A DNA stretch of 64,000 bases, from positions 127,617-191,616 of the forward strand of contig NZ_JODC01000016.1 of the NCBI RefSeq assembly GCF_000720765.1, read 5' to 3'. This DNA comes from Streptomyces sp. NRRL S-646 (GTDB taxonomy: Bacteria; Actinomycetota; Actinomycetes; Streptomycetales; Streptomycetaceae). The stretch's first letter is position 1; the number at the start of each line of letters is the position of its first letter. The translations under genes and the position numbers were made by a program. The notes under the pieces are model-generated. The model saw only the letters and a program-made list of their open reading frames with translations. It had not been told where the DNA came from and made no database searches. Shown piece by piece: positions 51,924 to 61,261 of this stretch.

Positions 51924-52150
51924 CGTTGACATGACGTTGAGTCATGTGTCAATCACAGTTGACCCAGCCGTCTCAAGCCGTTGTTCCAGCGGCGGCGCCC
52001 CTCTCCGAGAGTTCGTAAAGTGCAGCTCACCTCGGACGAAGTCGCTTGAAGAGTGGATGCACCGCCACCCTCGACCGCGCCTGTTACCGGAAAGTGACCT
52101 GGACGGCCTGTTGTCGTGTCTGGAAACACGGCCTTAGTGTCACCGAAACG

Positions 52151-52164
52151 TCGAAGCGCATCGA
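52151..52164. promoter_or_regulatory. second LacI-type operator, one mismatch
   Basis: TCGAAGCGCATCGA differs from the perfect site at 51910-51923 in one base. It is 95 bp upstream of the GH74 start codon, in the promoter region. Two matching sites 241 bp apart could support looping repression by a LacI protein that is not encoded in the window. Confidence 0.6.
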
Positions 52165-52258
52165 CTCGGATTGCTCCCGCCTTCCCGACCTCAGGCCGGA
52201 CGACTCGGGGTCGGCCCGCCCGCCGGTCGGATCCACGCATACGAAGGGCCGCAACGAC

Positions 52259-54595
52259 ATGAGCATCGAGATGAACCGCCGCGGACTGCTGGCCGCCGGT
52301 GCGGCCGCGGCCGCCCTCCCTGTGCTCGCCCCCTCCGCCGCGTCCGCCCGCGCGGCCGGCACGGTCCGACGCGCGCCCTACACCTTCCGCAACGCCGAGA
52401 TAGTCGGCGGCGGCTTCGTCCACGGCATCGTCTTCAATCAGCGCGAACCCGGGCTCGTGTACGCCCGTACCGACATCGGCGGCGCCTACCGCCTCGACAC
52501 GGCGTCCCGGCGGTGGCTCCCCCTCACCGACTGGATCGGCTGGGACGAGTACGGACACACCGGCATCATCAGCATCGCCACCGACGAGGTCGACCCCGAC
52601 CGCGTCTACCTGGCGGCGGGCACCTACACCCTTCCCGACTGGGACCCGACCATGGCGGCGATCCTGCGCTCGACCGACCGCGGCCGCACCTGGAAGACCA
52701 CTCCCCTGCCGTTCCGGCTGGGCGGCAACATGCCCGGCCGGGGCATCGGCGAGCGGCTGGTGATCGACCCCAACCGCAACGGGATCCTCTACCTGGGAGT
52801 GCGCGGGGGCCACGGGCTGTGGCGCAGCACCGACCACGGCAAGACCTTCGCGAAGGTGACCGGCTTCCCCAACGCGGGCAACTTCGTCCCCGACCCCAGC
52901 GACCCCAATGGCTACAACGGCGACAACCTGGGCGTGCTGCAAGTCGTCTTCGACAAGCGCACCGGCAGGCCGGGCAGAGTCACCCGGACCCTCTACGTCA
53001 CCGTCGCCGACACCGACAACATCCTGTACCGGTCCACCGACGCGGGAGCGACCTGGGAACGCGTGCCCGGGCAGCCCACCGGCTTCATCCCGCACCACGC
53101 GGTCTTCGACCACGTCGGAGGCCACCTGTACCTGGCGACCAGCAACACCGCGGGCCCCTACGACGGCTCCAAGGGCGACGTGTGGAAGCTGGACACCACC
53201 ACCGACACCTGGACCCGTATCAGCCCGGTCCCGTCCACCAGTGACGACGACACCTACGGTTACAGCGGCCTGACCATCGACCGGCAGAACCCCCACACCC
53301 TGATGGTGTCCACCCAGGTCAACTGGTCCCCCGACTGCATCCTCTTCCGCTCCACCGACGGCGGCGCGAGCTGGACCCGCGCGTGGGACTGGGGCACGCG
53401 TCCCGAACGCACCCTGCGCTACGACATCGACATCTCGGCCGCCCCCTGGCTGACCTGGAACGCCTCCCCGTCGCTGCCCGAAATGACCCCCAAGCTGGGC
53501 TGGATGATGGAGTCCGTCCAGATCGACCCCTTCGACTCCGACCACTTCATGTACGGAACCGGCGCGACGATCTACGGCGCCAACAACCTGACCGACTGGG
53601 ACAGCGGCGGCACGGTTCACCTGTCGGTGCGGGCCCAGGGCCTGGAGGAGTGCTCCATCGGCTGTGTGATCAGCCCGCCCGCCGGCCCGGCACACCTCTT
53701 CTCCGGCGTGGGTGACGTCGGCGGCTTCCGGCACACGGATCTGAACAAGGCGACGAAGATGTACGACAACCCGACCTTCGGCGCCACCCCGGCCCTGGAC
53801 TACGCCGAGCTGGCGCCCCACACCGTCGTGCGGGTCGGGAACCCCACCAGCGGCTGGACCCAGCACTTCGCCATCTCCACCGACAGCGGCGCCACCTGGA
53901 GACCCTCGGGCAGCGAGCCGTCGGGCGTCACCGGGGCCGGGGTCGACGACCAGGCCGTCGCGATCAGCGCCGACGGAAGGCGGGTCGTCTGGTCACCGGC
54001 CGGTGCGCCGGTCAGCTGGTCCGACGACCACGGAGCCACCTGGACGGCTTCGAAGGGGCTGCCGGCCGGGGCCCCCGTGCGCTCCGACCGGGTGAACCCG
54101 GCGAAGTTCTACGCCTACGACTCCGGCGTCTTCTACCTCAGCACGGACGGCGGCAAGAGCTTCACGGCGACGGCGGCGACCGGTCTGCCCACCGCGGGGA
54201 ACGTCCGGTTCAAGCCGGTCCCGGGCCACGAGGGCGACATCTGGCTGGCCGGCGGCACCACCAAGCCCACCACCCCCACACCGTACGGGCTCTGGCGGTC
54301 GACCGACTCCGGAACGTCCTTCACCAGGTTCGAGGCGGTGGACGAGGGCGACGTCGTCGGTTTCGGCAAGGCCGCGCCCGGCGCCAAGTACCCCGCTGTG
54401 TACACCAGTTCAAAGATCCGCGGCGTGCGCGGCATCTTCCGGTCCGACGACGCGGGCCGGACCTGGGCCCGCATCAACGACGACCGCCACCAGTACGCCT
54501 GGACCGGCAACACTCTGACCGGAGACCCCCGGGCTTACGGCCGCGTCTACTTCGGGACCAACGGACGCGGAGTCATGTACGGCGACCCCAAGTGA
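52259..54595 (+). CDS. GH74 xyloglucanase/oligoxyloglucan hydrolase, Tat-exported
   Basis: A 778-residue secreted glycoside hydrolase of two beta-propellers. Residues 1-32 form a Tat signal (NRRGLLAAGAAAAALPVL, cleavage near ASARA). The catalytic region is diagnostic: VGGGFVHGIVFNQREPGLVY and ARTDIGGAYRLD, with a catalytic Asp at about residue 72, and MESVQIDPFDSDHFMYGTG with the second Asp. BNR/Asp-box repeats (STDRGRTWKT, STDHGKTFAK, STDGGASWTR) line the propellers. It should cleave the beta-1,4-glucan backbone of xyloglucan; endo- or exo-mode is undecided. No carbohydrate-binding module is attached. Two LacI-type operators precede it. Confidence 0.9.
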   Translation: MSIEMNRRGLLAAGAAAAALPVLAPSAASARAAGTVRRAPYTFRNAEIVGGGFVHGIVFNQREPGLVYARTDIGGAYRLDTASRRWLPLTDWIGWDEYGHTGIISIATDEVDPDRVYLAAGTYTLPDWDPTMAAILRSTDRGRTWKTTPLPFRLGGNMPGRGIGERLVIDPNRNGILYLGVRGGHGLWRSTDHGKTFAKVTGFPNAGNFVPDPSDPNGYNGDNLGVLQVVFDKRTGRPGRVTRTLYVTVADTDNILYRSTDAGATWERVPGQPTGFIPHHAVFDHVGGHLYLATSNTAGPYDGSKGDVWKLDTTTDTWTRISPVPSTSDDDTYGYSGLTIDRQNPHTLMVSTQVNWSPDCILFRSTDGGASWTRAWDWGTRPERTLRYDIDISAAPWLTWNASPSLPEMTPKLGWMMESVQIDPFDSDHFMYGTGATIYGANNLTDWDSGGTVHLSVRAQGLEECSIGCVISPPAGPAHLFSGVGDVGGFRHTDLNKATKMYDNPTFGATPALDYAELAPHTVVRVGNPTSGWTQHFAISTDSGATWRPSGSEPSGVTGAGVDDQAVAISADGRRVVWSPAGAPVSWSDDHGATWTASKGLPAGAPVRSDRVNPAKFYAYDSGVFYLSTDGGKSFTATAATGLPTAGNVRFKPVPGHEGDIWLAGGTTKPTTPTPYGLWRSTDSGTSFTRFEAVDEGDVVGFGKAAPGAKYPAVYTSSKIRGVRGIFRSDDAGRTWARINDDRHQYAWTGNTLTGDPRAYGRVYFGTNGRGVMYGDPK

Positions 54596-54732
54596 GGTCT
54601 GACTTCCGGTCACCGATCTCTCCGTCTCTGCCGTCCCGAAGAGGAGACCGACGTAGCCCTGCCGCCAGGGCAGGACGACCGACTTCTCCTCCTGTGTGAT
54701 CCCCCCACTCAGCACACATTGAAGGAGGGCTG

Positions 54733-55452
54733 ATGAAATTCCGTATCGGCTGGGCCGCGCTGCTCGCGGCTCTGGCTCTCGTCTTCACCCTGCCGAACTC
54801 CGCAGTGGCAGCGTCATCGACGTACTGGTTCAAGTACTACGCGACCGGCGGCAATGCCTCGACGTGGTACAGCAACGACGCCTCGTGGGGTGTGAACTCC
54901 TCGACCGGCACCGGCTTCGTCGCCATGGTCGACGGCAAGGACTGGGGCTATACGTCCCCGGTGACCACGCTCCCCAAGAAGCTCAGCGCCATCAGTCCCA
55001 ACAACACAACGTGGTTCAGCCAGTCGGCGTACCCGAACTCCGGCTCGTACTACGACGCCACGTACGACATCTTCATCGACCAGACCGCCGCGCCCACCAA
55101 CCGCAACTCCCACAACGAGCTGATGATCTGGCTCAACTGGTCCAACACCAAGCCTCTGGCCAACGCCTATGACGCCAGCGGCAACGCGATCCCGACCGCG
55201 ACCAACGTCAGCCTCGGCGGCCGTACCTGGAACATCTACGAGTACAACTGGCCGGACGGCGTCAGCCACACCATCAGCTACCTGGACACGAGCAGGTCCG
55301 GCTGGTGGTCCGGAAGCCTCACCCCGTTCTTCAACTGGGGCATCAACAGGGGCTACTACACCAACGACCAGTACCTCAACAGCATCATGGCCGGCTGGGA
55401 GTTCGGGCCGGGCAACTACACCGCCAGTTCCTGGGGCGTCGCGGGCTTCTGA
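54733..55452 (+). CDS. GH12 endoglucanase/xyloglucanase, secreted
   Basis: A 239-residue enzyme with signal peptide (residues 1-27, MKFRIGWAALLAALALVFTL, cleavage after AVA). GH12 landmarks: the nucleophile Glu in NSHNELMIWLNWSN near residue 129, the acid/base Glu in NSIMAGWEFGPGNYTASSW near 223, and a central YYDATYDIFID. It would cut beta-1,4-glucan or xyloglucan outside the cell. SD GAAGGAGGG precedes the ATG. It follows the GH74 gene by 137 bases and the two act on the same polymer, so co-regulation is likely. Catalytic domain only. Confidence 0.9.
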   Translation: MKFRIGWAALLAALALVFTLPNSAVAASSTYWFKYYATGGNASTWYSNDASWGVNSSTGTGFVAMVDGKDWGYTSPVTTLPKKLSAISPNNTTWFSQSAYPNSGSYYDATYDIFIDQTAAPTNRNSHNELMIWLNWSNTKPLANAYDASGNAIPTATNVSLGGRTWNIYEYNWPDGVSHTISYLDTSRSGWWSGSLTPFFNWGINRGYYTNDQYLNSIMAGWEFGPGNYTASSWGVAGF

Positions 55453-55580
55453 CGCCGCGACAAACCGAGCGGCGGACCAGTGACCGGCCGCCCTCTGCCC
55501 AAATGCGCCGCCCGGCTCTCCGTACGGGGGGTCGGGCGGCCCGGAAGCAGCGCCCGAACGCTCCGCGGGGAGGCACCGGC

Positions 55581-56097
55581 ATGACCCCACGCAGTGTCAC
55601 CGACCGCCTGGGTGGGCTCGCCCTCGGCGGGGACTTCAACCCCGAGCAGTGGGACGAGCCGTCTGGAACGAGGACGACGAGCTCATGCGCCGGGCCAGGG
55701 TCAACCTCGCCACCGTGGACGTCTTCTCCTGGGCCCTGCTGGAACCGGAAGAGGGCCGCTACGACTTCGCCTGGCTCGACGCCCACATCGACCGCCTGCA
55801 CGCGAACGGCGTGGCCGTAGACCTCGCCACCCCGACCGCCTCCCCGCCGCCCTGGTTCACCCTGCCCCACCCCGACGCGCTGCCGGTCACCCCGCACGGC
55901 ATCCGCCTCACCCACGGCAGCCGCGACACCTACTGCCTCGCCGCGCCCGCCTACCGCAGTGCGGCCCGCCGGATCGCCTCCGACCTGGCCGAGCGGTACG
56001 GCGTCCACCCCGCCCTCGCGCGGTGGCACGTGCACAACGAGTACGCCACGCTCTGCTACTGCGACCACACGGCGGCCGACGCCCTCCTCGGGCGCAC
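55581..56097 (+). pseudogene. GH42 beta-galactosidase, N-terminal fragment with frameshift
   Basis: SD GGGGAGG precedes an ATG at 55581 opening TPRSVTDRLGGLALGGDFNP and EQWDEP. A lost base shifts the frame near 55660. The gene then continues EDDELMRRARVNLATVDVFS, LLEPEEGRYDFAWLDAHIDR, PTASPPPWFTLPHPDALPVT and RWHVHNEYATLCYCDHTAAD (acid/base Glu in NEY) and breaks off at about 56097 in unrelated sequence. About three quarters of the normal ~680 residues are missing. In the intact state it could have trimmed galactose from xyloglucan side chains. Confidence 0.85.
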
Positions 56098-56426
56098 CGG
56101 GGTCGCAACAGTCCCGGAGGAGTCGGGGTACAGAGCTGACGGGACGTCATTTCTGGCTGTGAGACGGGGAAGCGTACGCGGTCTCACACAGACTCAACCC
56201 CCGTAATCGAACCTCGTGGTGACGCTCCGCGACTGCCCTCAGCACGCCCTGCCGTCGCTGGACGTCGCCCGAGGAAGTCGCGATTACTGTGGGCCCAAGT
56301 AGCTCTGCGTTGTCTTCCGGCTCCTTGGCATCCGGCCCCGGAGCTCGCGCAAGAAACCGTTTGGCAGACCACGGCGGCCCTGCTACTTTCGCGGGGGCCG
56401 TGCGAGAGAACTAGGAGGTGGTACCC
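56098..56426. other. intergenic after the broken GH42 gene
   Basis: No gene is supported. The right end carries CTAGGAGGTGG, an unusually strong SD for the short reading frame at 56427. Confidence 0.5.
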
Positions 56427-56477
56427 GTGAACGTATCGACATGGGTGCTCTCCTCCGGGGTCACGGTCGGGCGATAG
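56427..56477 (+). other. short leader-like ORF with an unusually strong SD
   Basis: GTG at 56427 begins a 16-codon frame (NVSTWVLSSGVTVGR after the start) ending at TAG. AGGAGGTGG, nearly the full anti-SD complement, lies six bases upstream, stronger than at any neighbouring gene. It ends 45 bases before the hydrolase gene. It could be a leader peptide or the remains of a truncated gene. Confidence 0.35.
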
Positions 56478-56522
56478 GTCGTCCGGGAGTGCCGTTCAAC
56501 AGCTCTCCCGAAAGGCACGATC

Positions 56523-57263
56523 ATGGCCCTTCATTTCACGTCCCGACAGCGCCTCGACGACGACGTCCTCGAACGCGAATTCGCCCTCGGTGAGATCCCC
56601 GGCATCCTGTGGACGCCCGCCGCCGCATCCGCACCGACGCCGCTGATCCTGCTCGGCTCTCCCCCGCTCGGACTGCGCAAGATGTACCCCCGACTTGCGG
56701 CGCGGGCCCGGCACGCCGCGGCGGACGGCTTCGCCGCGGTCACCATCGAGCTCCCCGGGAGCGGTGACCGGCCCCGTTGGGCCGCCGCCGAGCAGGCCCG
56801 CGCCGACCTGCGCCGGGCCAGGGAAGCCGGCGAGCCGGTCAGCGACGAGATCATCGACGCCCTCGTCCTCCCGCTCGTCGACAAGGCGGTCCCGGAATGG
56901 CAGGCCACCCTGGACGCCCTCCTGTCGCTACCCGAGATCGGCGGCCCGGTCGGGTACTCGGGCGGAGTGATCTCCATCGGTATCCGGCTGGCGGTAGTCG
57001 AGCCGCGCATCGTGGCCGCCGGTCTCTTCGCCGGGAGTTTCGTGCCTCGCGCCGTGGTCGAGGAGGCCCGCCAGGTCACCATTCCGCTGCATGTCCTGCT
57101 GCAGTGGGACGACGAAGGAAACGACCGGCAGGCGGCCCTTGATCTGTTCGACGCCTTCGGCTCCAAGGAGAAGTCCCTGCACGCCAACATGGGCGGGCAC
57201 ACCGGCGTTCCGCAGTTCGCGGGGGACGCCGCGGCCCAGTTCTTCACCCGACACCTGAAGTGA
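56523..57263 (+). CDS. alpha/beta hydrolase (dienelactone hydrolase-like)
   Basis: A 246-residue alpha/beta hydrolase. GILWTPAAASAPTPLILLGS leads the fold; the nucleophile elbow is GPVGYSGGVISIGIRLAV (G-Y-S-G-G), the Asp lies in LLQWDDEGNDRQAALDLFDA, and the last His in HANMGGHTGVPQFAG. All three catalytic residues are visible. Esterase or acylpeptidase activity is possible; the substrate is unknown. The ATG at 56523 has AAAGG upstream. A strong hairpin follows at 57393. Confidence 0.85.
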   Translation: MALHFTSRQRLDDDVLEREFALGEIPGILWTPAAASAPTPLILLGSPPLGLRKMYPRLAARARHAAADGFAAVTIELPGSGDRPRWAAAEQARADLRRAREAGEPVSDEIIDALVLPLVDKAVPEWQATLDALLSLPEIGGPVGYSGGVISIGIRLAVVEPRIVAAGLFAGSFVPRAVVEEARQVTIPLHVLLQWDDEGNDRQAALDLFDAFGSKEKSLHANMGGHTGVPQFAGDAAAQFFTRHLK

Positions 57264-57392
57264 GGCCGGGCCGCCAGGCCATCAGCAGACGGTAAGCCAG
57301 GTTGGCCAGGATGCTCTCGTCGAGGGCAGGTCCCAGCGCTCCACTGCTGTTCATGCCGTGGGCCGCTGCCGACTAGGACGCTGTTGGTGAAT

Positions 57393-57423
57393 CCGCCCCG
57401 CTGGATCTCATCCAGCGGGGCGG
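57393..57423 (+). terminator. 14-bp perfect hairpin with 3-base loop
   Basis: CCGCCCCGCTGGAT-CTC-ATCCAGCGGGGCGG is a GC-rich, fully paired stem, 130 bases after the hydrolase stop. No U tract follows, as is usual in Streptomyces terminators. A structural role in flanking IS DNA is the alternative. Confidence 0.55.
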
Positions 57424-58126
57424 AGCGCTGCGAAGGGTGAGATGCGGGTGCGGGCGTCCACCCGTCTGGGCTGGACATGTCCAGCTCTGACGTGCCCCGG
57501 CCGTCCGCCGCGGCAGTTGCTGCGACTCCATGCCGCTTACTCCGACGGGCGGCAGCTCGTTCTCGCCAGACACGCGCCCGCCTGCCGCACGACCACCCAG
57601 CCACCGGCAGCAGCTCCGACACCACCAGGCGTTCCCGGCGGTGTTCACCGGCCCTGGCACCGCGACGCACGCAAGCCCGCGCCCGTCGGCGCCCCGGGAC
57701 TGTGCGCCCACCAGCACTGCCTGTCCGCTGTTGACCAGCTGGTGCCGTGGCACAGACGGCAGGACGAAGACGCCCTGGAAACCGATCGCCCCCGCACGGT
57801 ATACGGAGTACCGCTCAACCCGCCTGACGCACGCTGTGCGCTCGGCCCTGCCAGGCCCGCGCGCACGTCGGCGACGACCTGGAGGGGACCGGGCCGCCAA
57901 TGCCGCAGGAACCGTCCCCCGGGTGTGCGTACCGGCCGCCGCCCCCTCAGCCGGGAACCTGGATGCCCGGGGATTTGGAGGCCGGGAGGCTGCGAGGTCA
58001 GCACTCGGCGATGCAAGCAGTGCCCTACGACGACGGCGCGGCTTCGCACTAGGCTGTGCAGCGCCCGGCAAGGGACAGGTCGGGGGCGGTCTCGTTGCCG
58101 GGGTGCCGTGATCGAAGGAGCCTTGC
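57424..58126. other. intergenic, 700 bases, with faint IS5 trace
   Basis: Near 57465-57500 a short stretch (CTGGACATGTCCAGCTCTGA) resembles, at DNA level, the start of the IS5 wreck at 59590. Beyond that, long frames on both strands are proline/arginine-rich and unsupported. The promoter of the phosphotransferase-like gene lies at the right end. Confidence 0.4.
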
Positions 58127-59113
58127 GTGGAAGCCGTGACGGAGAGCATCACGAAGAACCGGCAGTCGGCGCGCACCCTGCGCGCGATGGTCGAGCGCGC
58201 CTACGGCAGCGGGCAGGTGCCCCAGGACGACGGCTTCGCCGAGGAGATCACCCACGGCTGGTTCAACGTCGCCTACCGGATCCGGCTGCGCGATGGGCGG
58301 CACGTGGTGCTGAAGATCGCTCCCCCCTCGGATGTCGCGGTGCTGACCCGCGAGCGGGGGATGATGCGCACGGAGCTGGCCGCGATGGCGCTGGTGCGCG
58401 AGCGCACGACGGTCCCGGTGCCGCGGGTCGACCACGCAGATCTGTCCGGGGAACTGGTCGCGGCCGACTACTTCTTCATGGAGTACGTGGACGCGGACAA
58501 CTTCGGCATCGCCGTCGAGGAAGGGCGGCTGCCGGCCGAGGTGGTCACCGCGGGCGGGCGGCAGCTGGGCGCGCTCAACCGGGAACTCAACTCGATCACC
58601 GGCCCACACTTCGGACCGCTGGTGGGCACGGGCTCGGCGACATGGCGCGAGGCGTTCACCCTGCTGATGGAGGACACCCTCGCCGACGGGCTGCGGGCGG
58701 GCGTCGACATCGGCCGGGAGTACGACGAGATCCGCGCGGTCCTGGCGGAGAACGCAAGTGCTCTGGACGAGGTGGGCGAGCCGCGGTTCGTCGAGGTCGA
58801 CCTGTGGACGAAGAACTCGATGATCAGGGATGGCCGGATCGTCTCGGTCCTCGACCACGAACGCGCGATGTGGGGCGACCCGCTGATGGAGGCGGGTTTC
58901 ACCGGCATCGACCTTCCCGCGTTCGGCGACCCCGCCGACTTCGTGAGCGGATACGGCCTGGGCGAACTGTCCCCCTCACAGCGCAAGCGCCGTCGCCTGT
59001 ACTCGCTGCATCTGGCCGTCGTCATGATCGTCGAGACGGTGTTTCGGGGCCACACGGACCCGACCACCTACGACTTCGCCCGCACCCAACTCGATCTGCT
59101 CATGGCCCGCTGA
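58127..59113 (+). CDS. aminoglycoside phosphotransferase-family (kinase-like) protein
   Basis: A 328-residue protein with the APH fold. The N-lobe has FNVAYRIRLRDGRHVVLKI with the ATP-binding Lys near residue 63. VAADYFFMEYVDADNFG is the hinge. The catalytic loop reads EVDLWTKN at 223-230, whereas the family has HxDxxxxN; the His is Glu here, while Asp225 and Asn230 are kept. The metal-binding IVSVLDHERAMWGDPLMEAG (Asp243) is intact. Activity is plausible, but the substrate need not be an antibiotic. GTG start. Confidence 0.8.
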   Translation: MEAVTESITKNRQSARTLRAMVERAYGSGQVPQDDGFAEEITHGWFNVAYRIRLRDGRHVVLKIAPPSDVAVLTRERGMMRTELAAMALVRERTTVPVPRVDHADLSGELVAADYFFMEYVDADNFGIAVEEGRLPAEVVTAGGRQLGALNRELNSITGPHFGPLVGTGSATWREAFTLLMEDTLADGLRAGVDIGREYDEIRAVLAENASALDEVGEPRFVEVDLWTKNSMIRDGRIVSVLDHERAMWGDPLMEAGFTGIDLPAFGDPADFVSGYGLGELSPSQRKRRRLYSLHLAVVMIVETVFRGHTDPTTYDFARTQLDLLMAR

Positions 59114-59589
59114 ACCCGCTCCGAGGCAGGTACTTCGAAAATCCGGCCATCACCAGCGGACACCCCGCTCCGCCGTGCTCGGCATCGGCACTGCCGGTGC
59201 GCTGCTGATCAGCATCCGGCAGGTGCCGCTTCTCGTATGGCTGCAGGGGAGCGCCCGCACTCCCGCGAGGCGTCGGGCGTGATGATGTGCACGCACCCGA
59301 TCCACAAGCATGCGGGCGAGCGGTGTTCGGCGTTGATGCCGCCTCCGCGTCTGCGGGCGACGCCACCGTGTTCGCGTTCCAGCAGTTGCCGGCCAGCCGA
59401 CCGGTGGGCGCAGAAGCGCAACAAGGTCATCCTTTTCTGCTCAGTATCGCTTGTATCCGGCATCGCCTCTGACGATCCGCCGTCGTGCAGCGTGCTGAGC
59501 CTTTCCAACCTGCCTCTGGTGTGGGGAAGTTACGCTGACAGCGTGGTGAAGCCCCTGGTAGACGGGTTCACGACCAAGATTTCCTCGCC
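59114..59589. other. intergenic, no gene recognised
   Basis: Frames on both strands lack a family match. The right third probably belongs to the outer part of the IS5 wreck that begins at 59590. No inverted repeat end could be recognised. Confidence 0.4.
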
Positions 59590-60210
59590 CCACCAGAGGC
59601 TTCGTGTGCTTGCCTGCCCGTCCGGGCTGGACGTGTCCAACTCTGCCCTGCGCCTGCTGTCCGCCGAGCTCCGTCGACGCCGTAAGGAGATCGGCACCCG
59701 CTGGCGGCGGTTGACTCCGGAGTGGCAGGCATTGCTTCGACGAAGGCATTCGTCCTGCTGGACGGCACCCTCCTGCCGATCGACCGCAGCTTGACGAACA
59801 TAGGGGCATCAAGCACAAGAAGCGCGGAATGAACGTGCAGGTCCTCGCCGATCCAGCCGGCCGACTTCTGTGGGCCTCACCAGCCTCCCCAGTGCGATCC
59901 ACGACGTCCGGGCCGCCCGCGAGCACGGCATCGTCGACGTCCTCACCGACGCTGGCACCAGGCGGACAAGGGATATCGGGGCTCGAGAGGTACGATCCGT
60001 GTCCCCTGCTGGGGCCGCTGGGAGAACCTCTCCACGGGCCAGCAGGTCGTCAACCGGTCTCACGCGAAGATCCGAGCCCTCGTCGAGCAGCCCATCGCCA
60101 CCCTCAAAACCTGGCGTCTCCTCCGCAAACTGCGCTGCTCGACCCCCCCGCATCCAGCCTCGTCCAGGCCATACTCGCGCTGCATCCGGCCGGCTCAGAG
60201 CGAAGTTGGA
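59590..60210 (+). pseudogene. IS5-family transposase, internal deletion and many frameshifts
   Basis: Pieces in three frames follow the family order. LRVLACPSGLDVSNSALRLL, SAELRRRRKEIGTRWRRLTP (helix-turn-helix) comes first, then a missing stretch, then TKAFVLLDGTLLPIDR (first Asp), MNVQVLADPAGRLLWAS, AIHDVRAAREHGIVDVLTDA, ADKGYRGSRGTIRVPCWGRW (second Asp) and NRSHAKIRALVEQPIATLKT (Glu). At least four frame changes plus the deletion show it is long dead. Belongs to a different IS5 group from the copy at 21519. Confidence 0.85.
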
Positions 60211-60616
60211 AAAGGCTCAGTTGCGCAATCGCCGCCCCATGACCAGAACCGACGCACGTTGATCGGTTCGGCGATCTCGAGAATGATCGGGCACGAATGA
60301 GTTCCGAAGTTGCCTCAATCAGACGATGCTGCAGGCGAGTTGGAGCAGGCCAAGGAGGAGATCGGTACGAATCTCGTAGCCGCTACGGAGTCGAGCGCTA
60401 CCCTGATCACTCTCGCGCAGGTCGAGTTCGTCACGGCGAGATGAGCCGAGAGCGAGGAAAATCGAGGCAACCGCCTTCTCAGACGATCAGTCAGGCCCAC
60501 AGATAGGCGGTTGCTCCGCGGAACAATCTGCTCCCGCTGTCCGTACTATCACTACACGCCAAACCCTATTTTCCGTAGGCCCGTTTCGGCGGCGACCTCA
60601 ACGAAAGGTCGGCATC
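60211..60616. other. intergenic with one coding-like frame
   Basis: At about 60308-60445 a plus-strand frame reads PQSDDAAGELEQAKEEIGTN and LVAATESSATLITLAQVEFV, ending at a stop. It looks coding but has no start or SD, and no family is recognised. The promoter of the next gene follows. Confidence 0.35.
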
Positions 60617-61261
60617 ATGTCCGAGAACACAACCGCTTCCACAGAACTGACCTCGCAATACGCCGCCCAGGTCACCAGCGACCTCGAGCGCAACCTCAAA
60701 GAGCAGGAACGCGTCAGCGGAGAAATCGCCGCGCTGCAGGAGCAGTTGGCAACCTTGCAGCACGATCACACCGTCCTGATGAACATGCAGCAGGCTCTCG
60801 GCATCACTCTCCGCCCCGACAGTTCTGCCGCCGCACCCGAAAAAGCCGCCGTGCCCGTTCCCCGCAAGAAATCCGCCACGACCCCGGGTAGCACCGCCCG
60901 GGCCACGAAAACCCCCACCTCGCCCAGCCGCACACGAACGCGTAAGCCGGCCACCAAGGCCCCGGCCGCGGCTAGGACAGCGACACAGCCCTCCCTCGTC
61001 GAACTGACCCGCCAACACCTCGCCGGGCAGAGCGAACCGCGCTCCACCGCCGAAGTCGCCGCCGCCCTCGACCAGGCCCACCCCGACCGCGGCATCAAGA
61101 ACACCGTGGTGCGCACCACCCTCGAAAACCTCGTCGCCAAGGGCCAGGCCCAGCGCACCAAGCAGGGCAGCTCCGTCTACTACGTCGCCCCCGATACCCC
61201 CCAGCCCACGCCCCCTTCCCCGACCGAATCACAGCAGCAGGATGAGGCTCGGCCTGAGTAG
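60617..61261 (+). CDS. coiled-coil/winged-helix protein with basic linker
   Basis: A 214-residue protein in three parts. Residues 10-60 form a coiled coil (VTSDLERNLKEQERVSGEIA, ALQEQLATLQHDHTVLMNMQ). Residues 70-125 form a Pro/Ala/Lys/Thr-rich basic linker (PRKKSATTPGSTARATKTPT), similar to histone-H1-like tails. Residues 128-195 form a winged helix (SLVELTRQHLAGQSEPRSTA, DRGIKNTVVRTTLENLVAKG, QRTKQGSSVYYVA). This suggests an oligomeric DNA-binding protein. SD AAAGG precedes the ATG. Regulation of the nearby genes is not evident. Confidence 0.75.
   Translation: MSENTTASTELTSQYAAQVTSDLERNLKEQERVSGEIAALQEQLATLQHDHTVLMNMQQALGITLRPDSSAAAPEKAAVPVPRKKSATTPGSTARATKTPTSPSRTRTRKPATKAPAAARTATQPSLVELTRQHLAGQSEPRSTAEVAAALDQAHPDRGIKNTVVRTTLENLVAKGQAQRTKQGSSVYYVAPDTPQPTPPSPTESQQQDEARPE

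Larger units (their letters stand above)
51540..52258. other. intergenic regulatory region upstream of the xyloglucanase gene
   Basis: No gene is supported, although long frames exist. It contains two LacI-like palindromes (see 51910 and 52151) and, at 51927-51953, TTGACATGAC...GTCATGTGTCAA, an imperfect inverted repeat. The SD-like GAAGGG just before 52259 belongs to the xyloglucanase gene. Confidence 0.5.

Noticed and set aside
51953..53866. 637-codon minus-strand frame antisense to the GH74 gene
   Set aside because: Val/Gly-rich shadow without domains; it also runs through the GH74 regulatory region.
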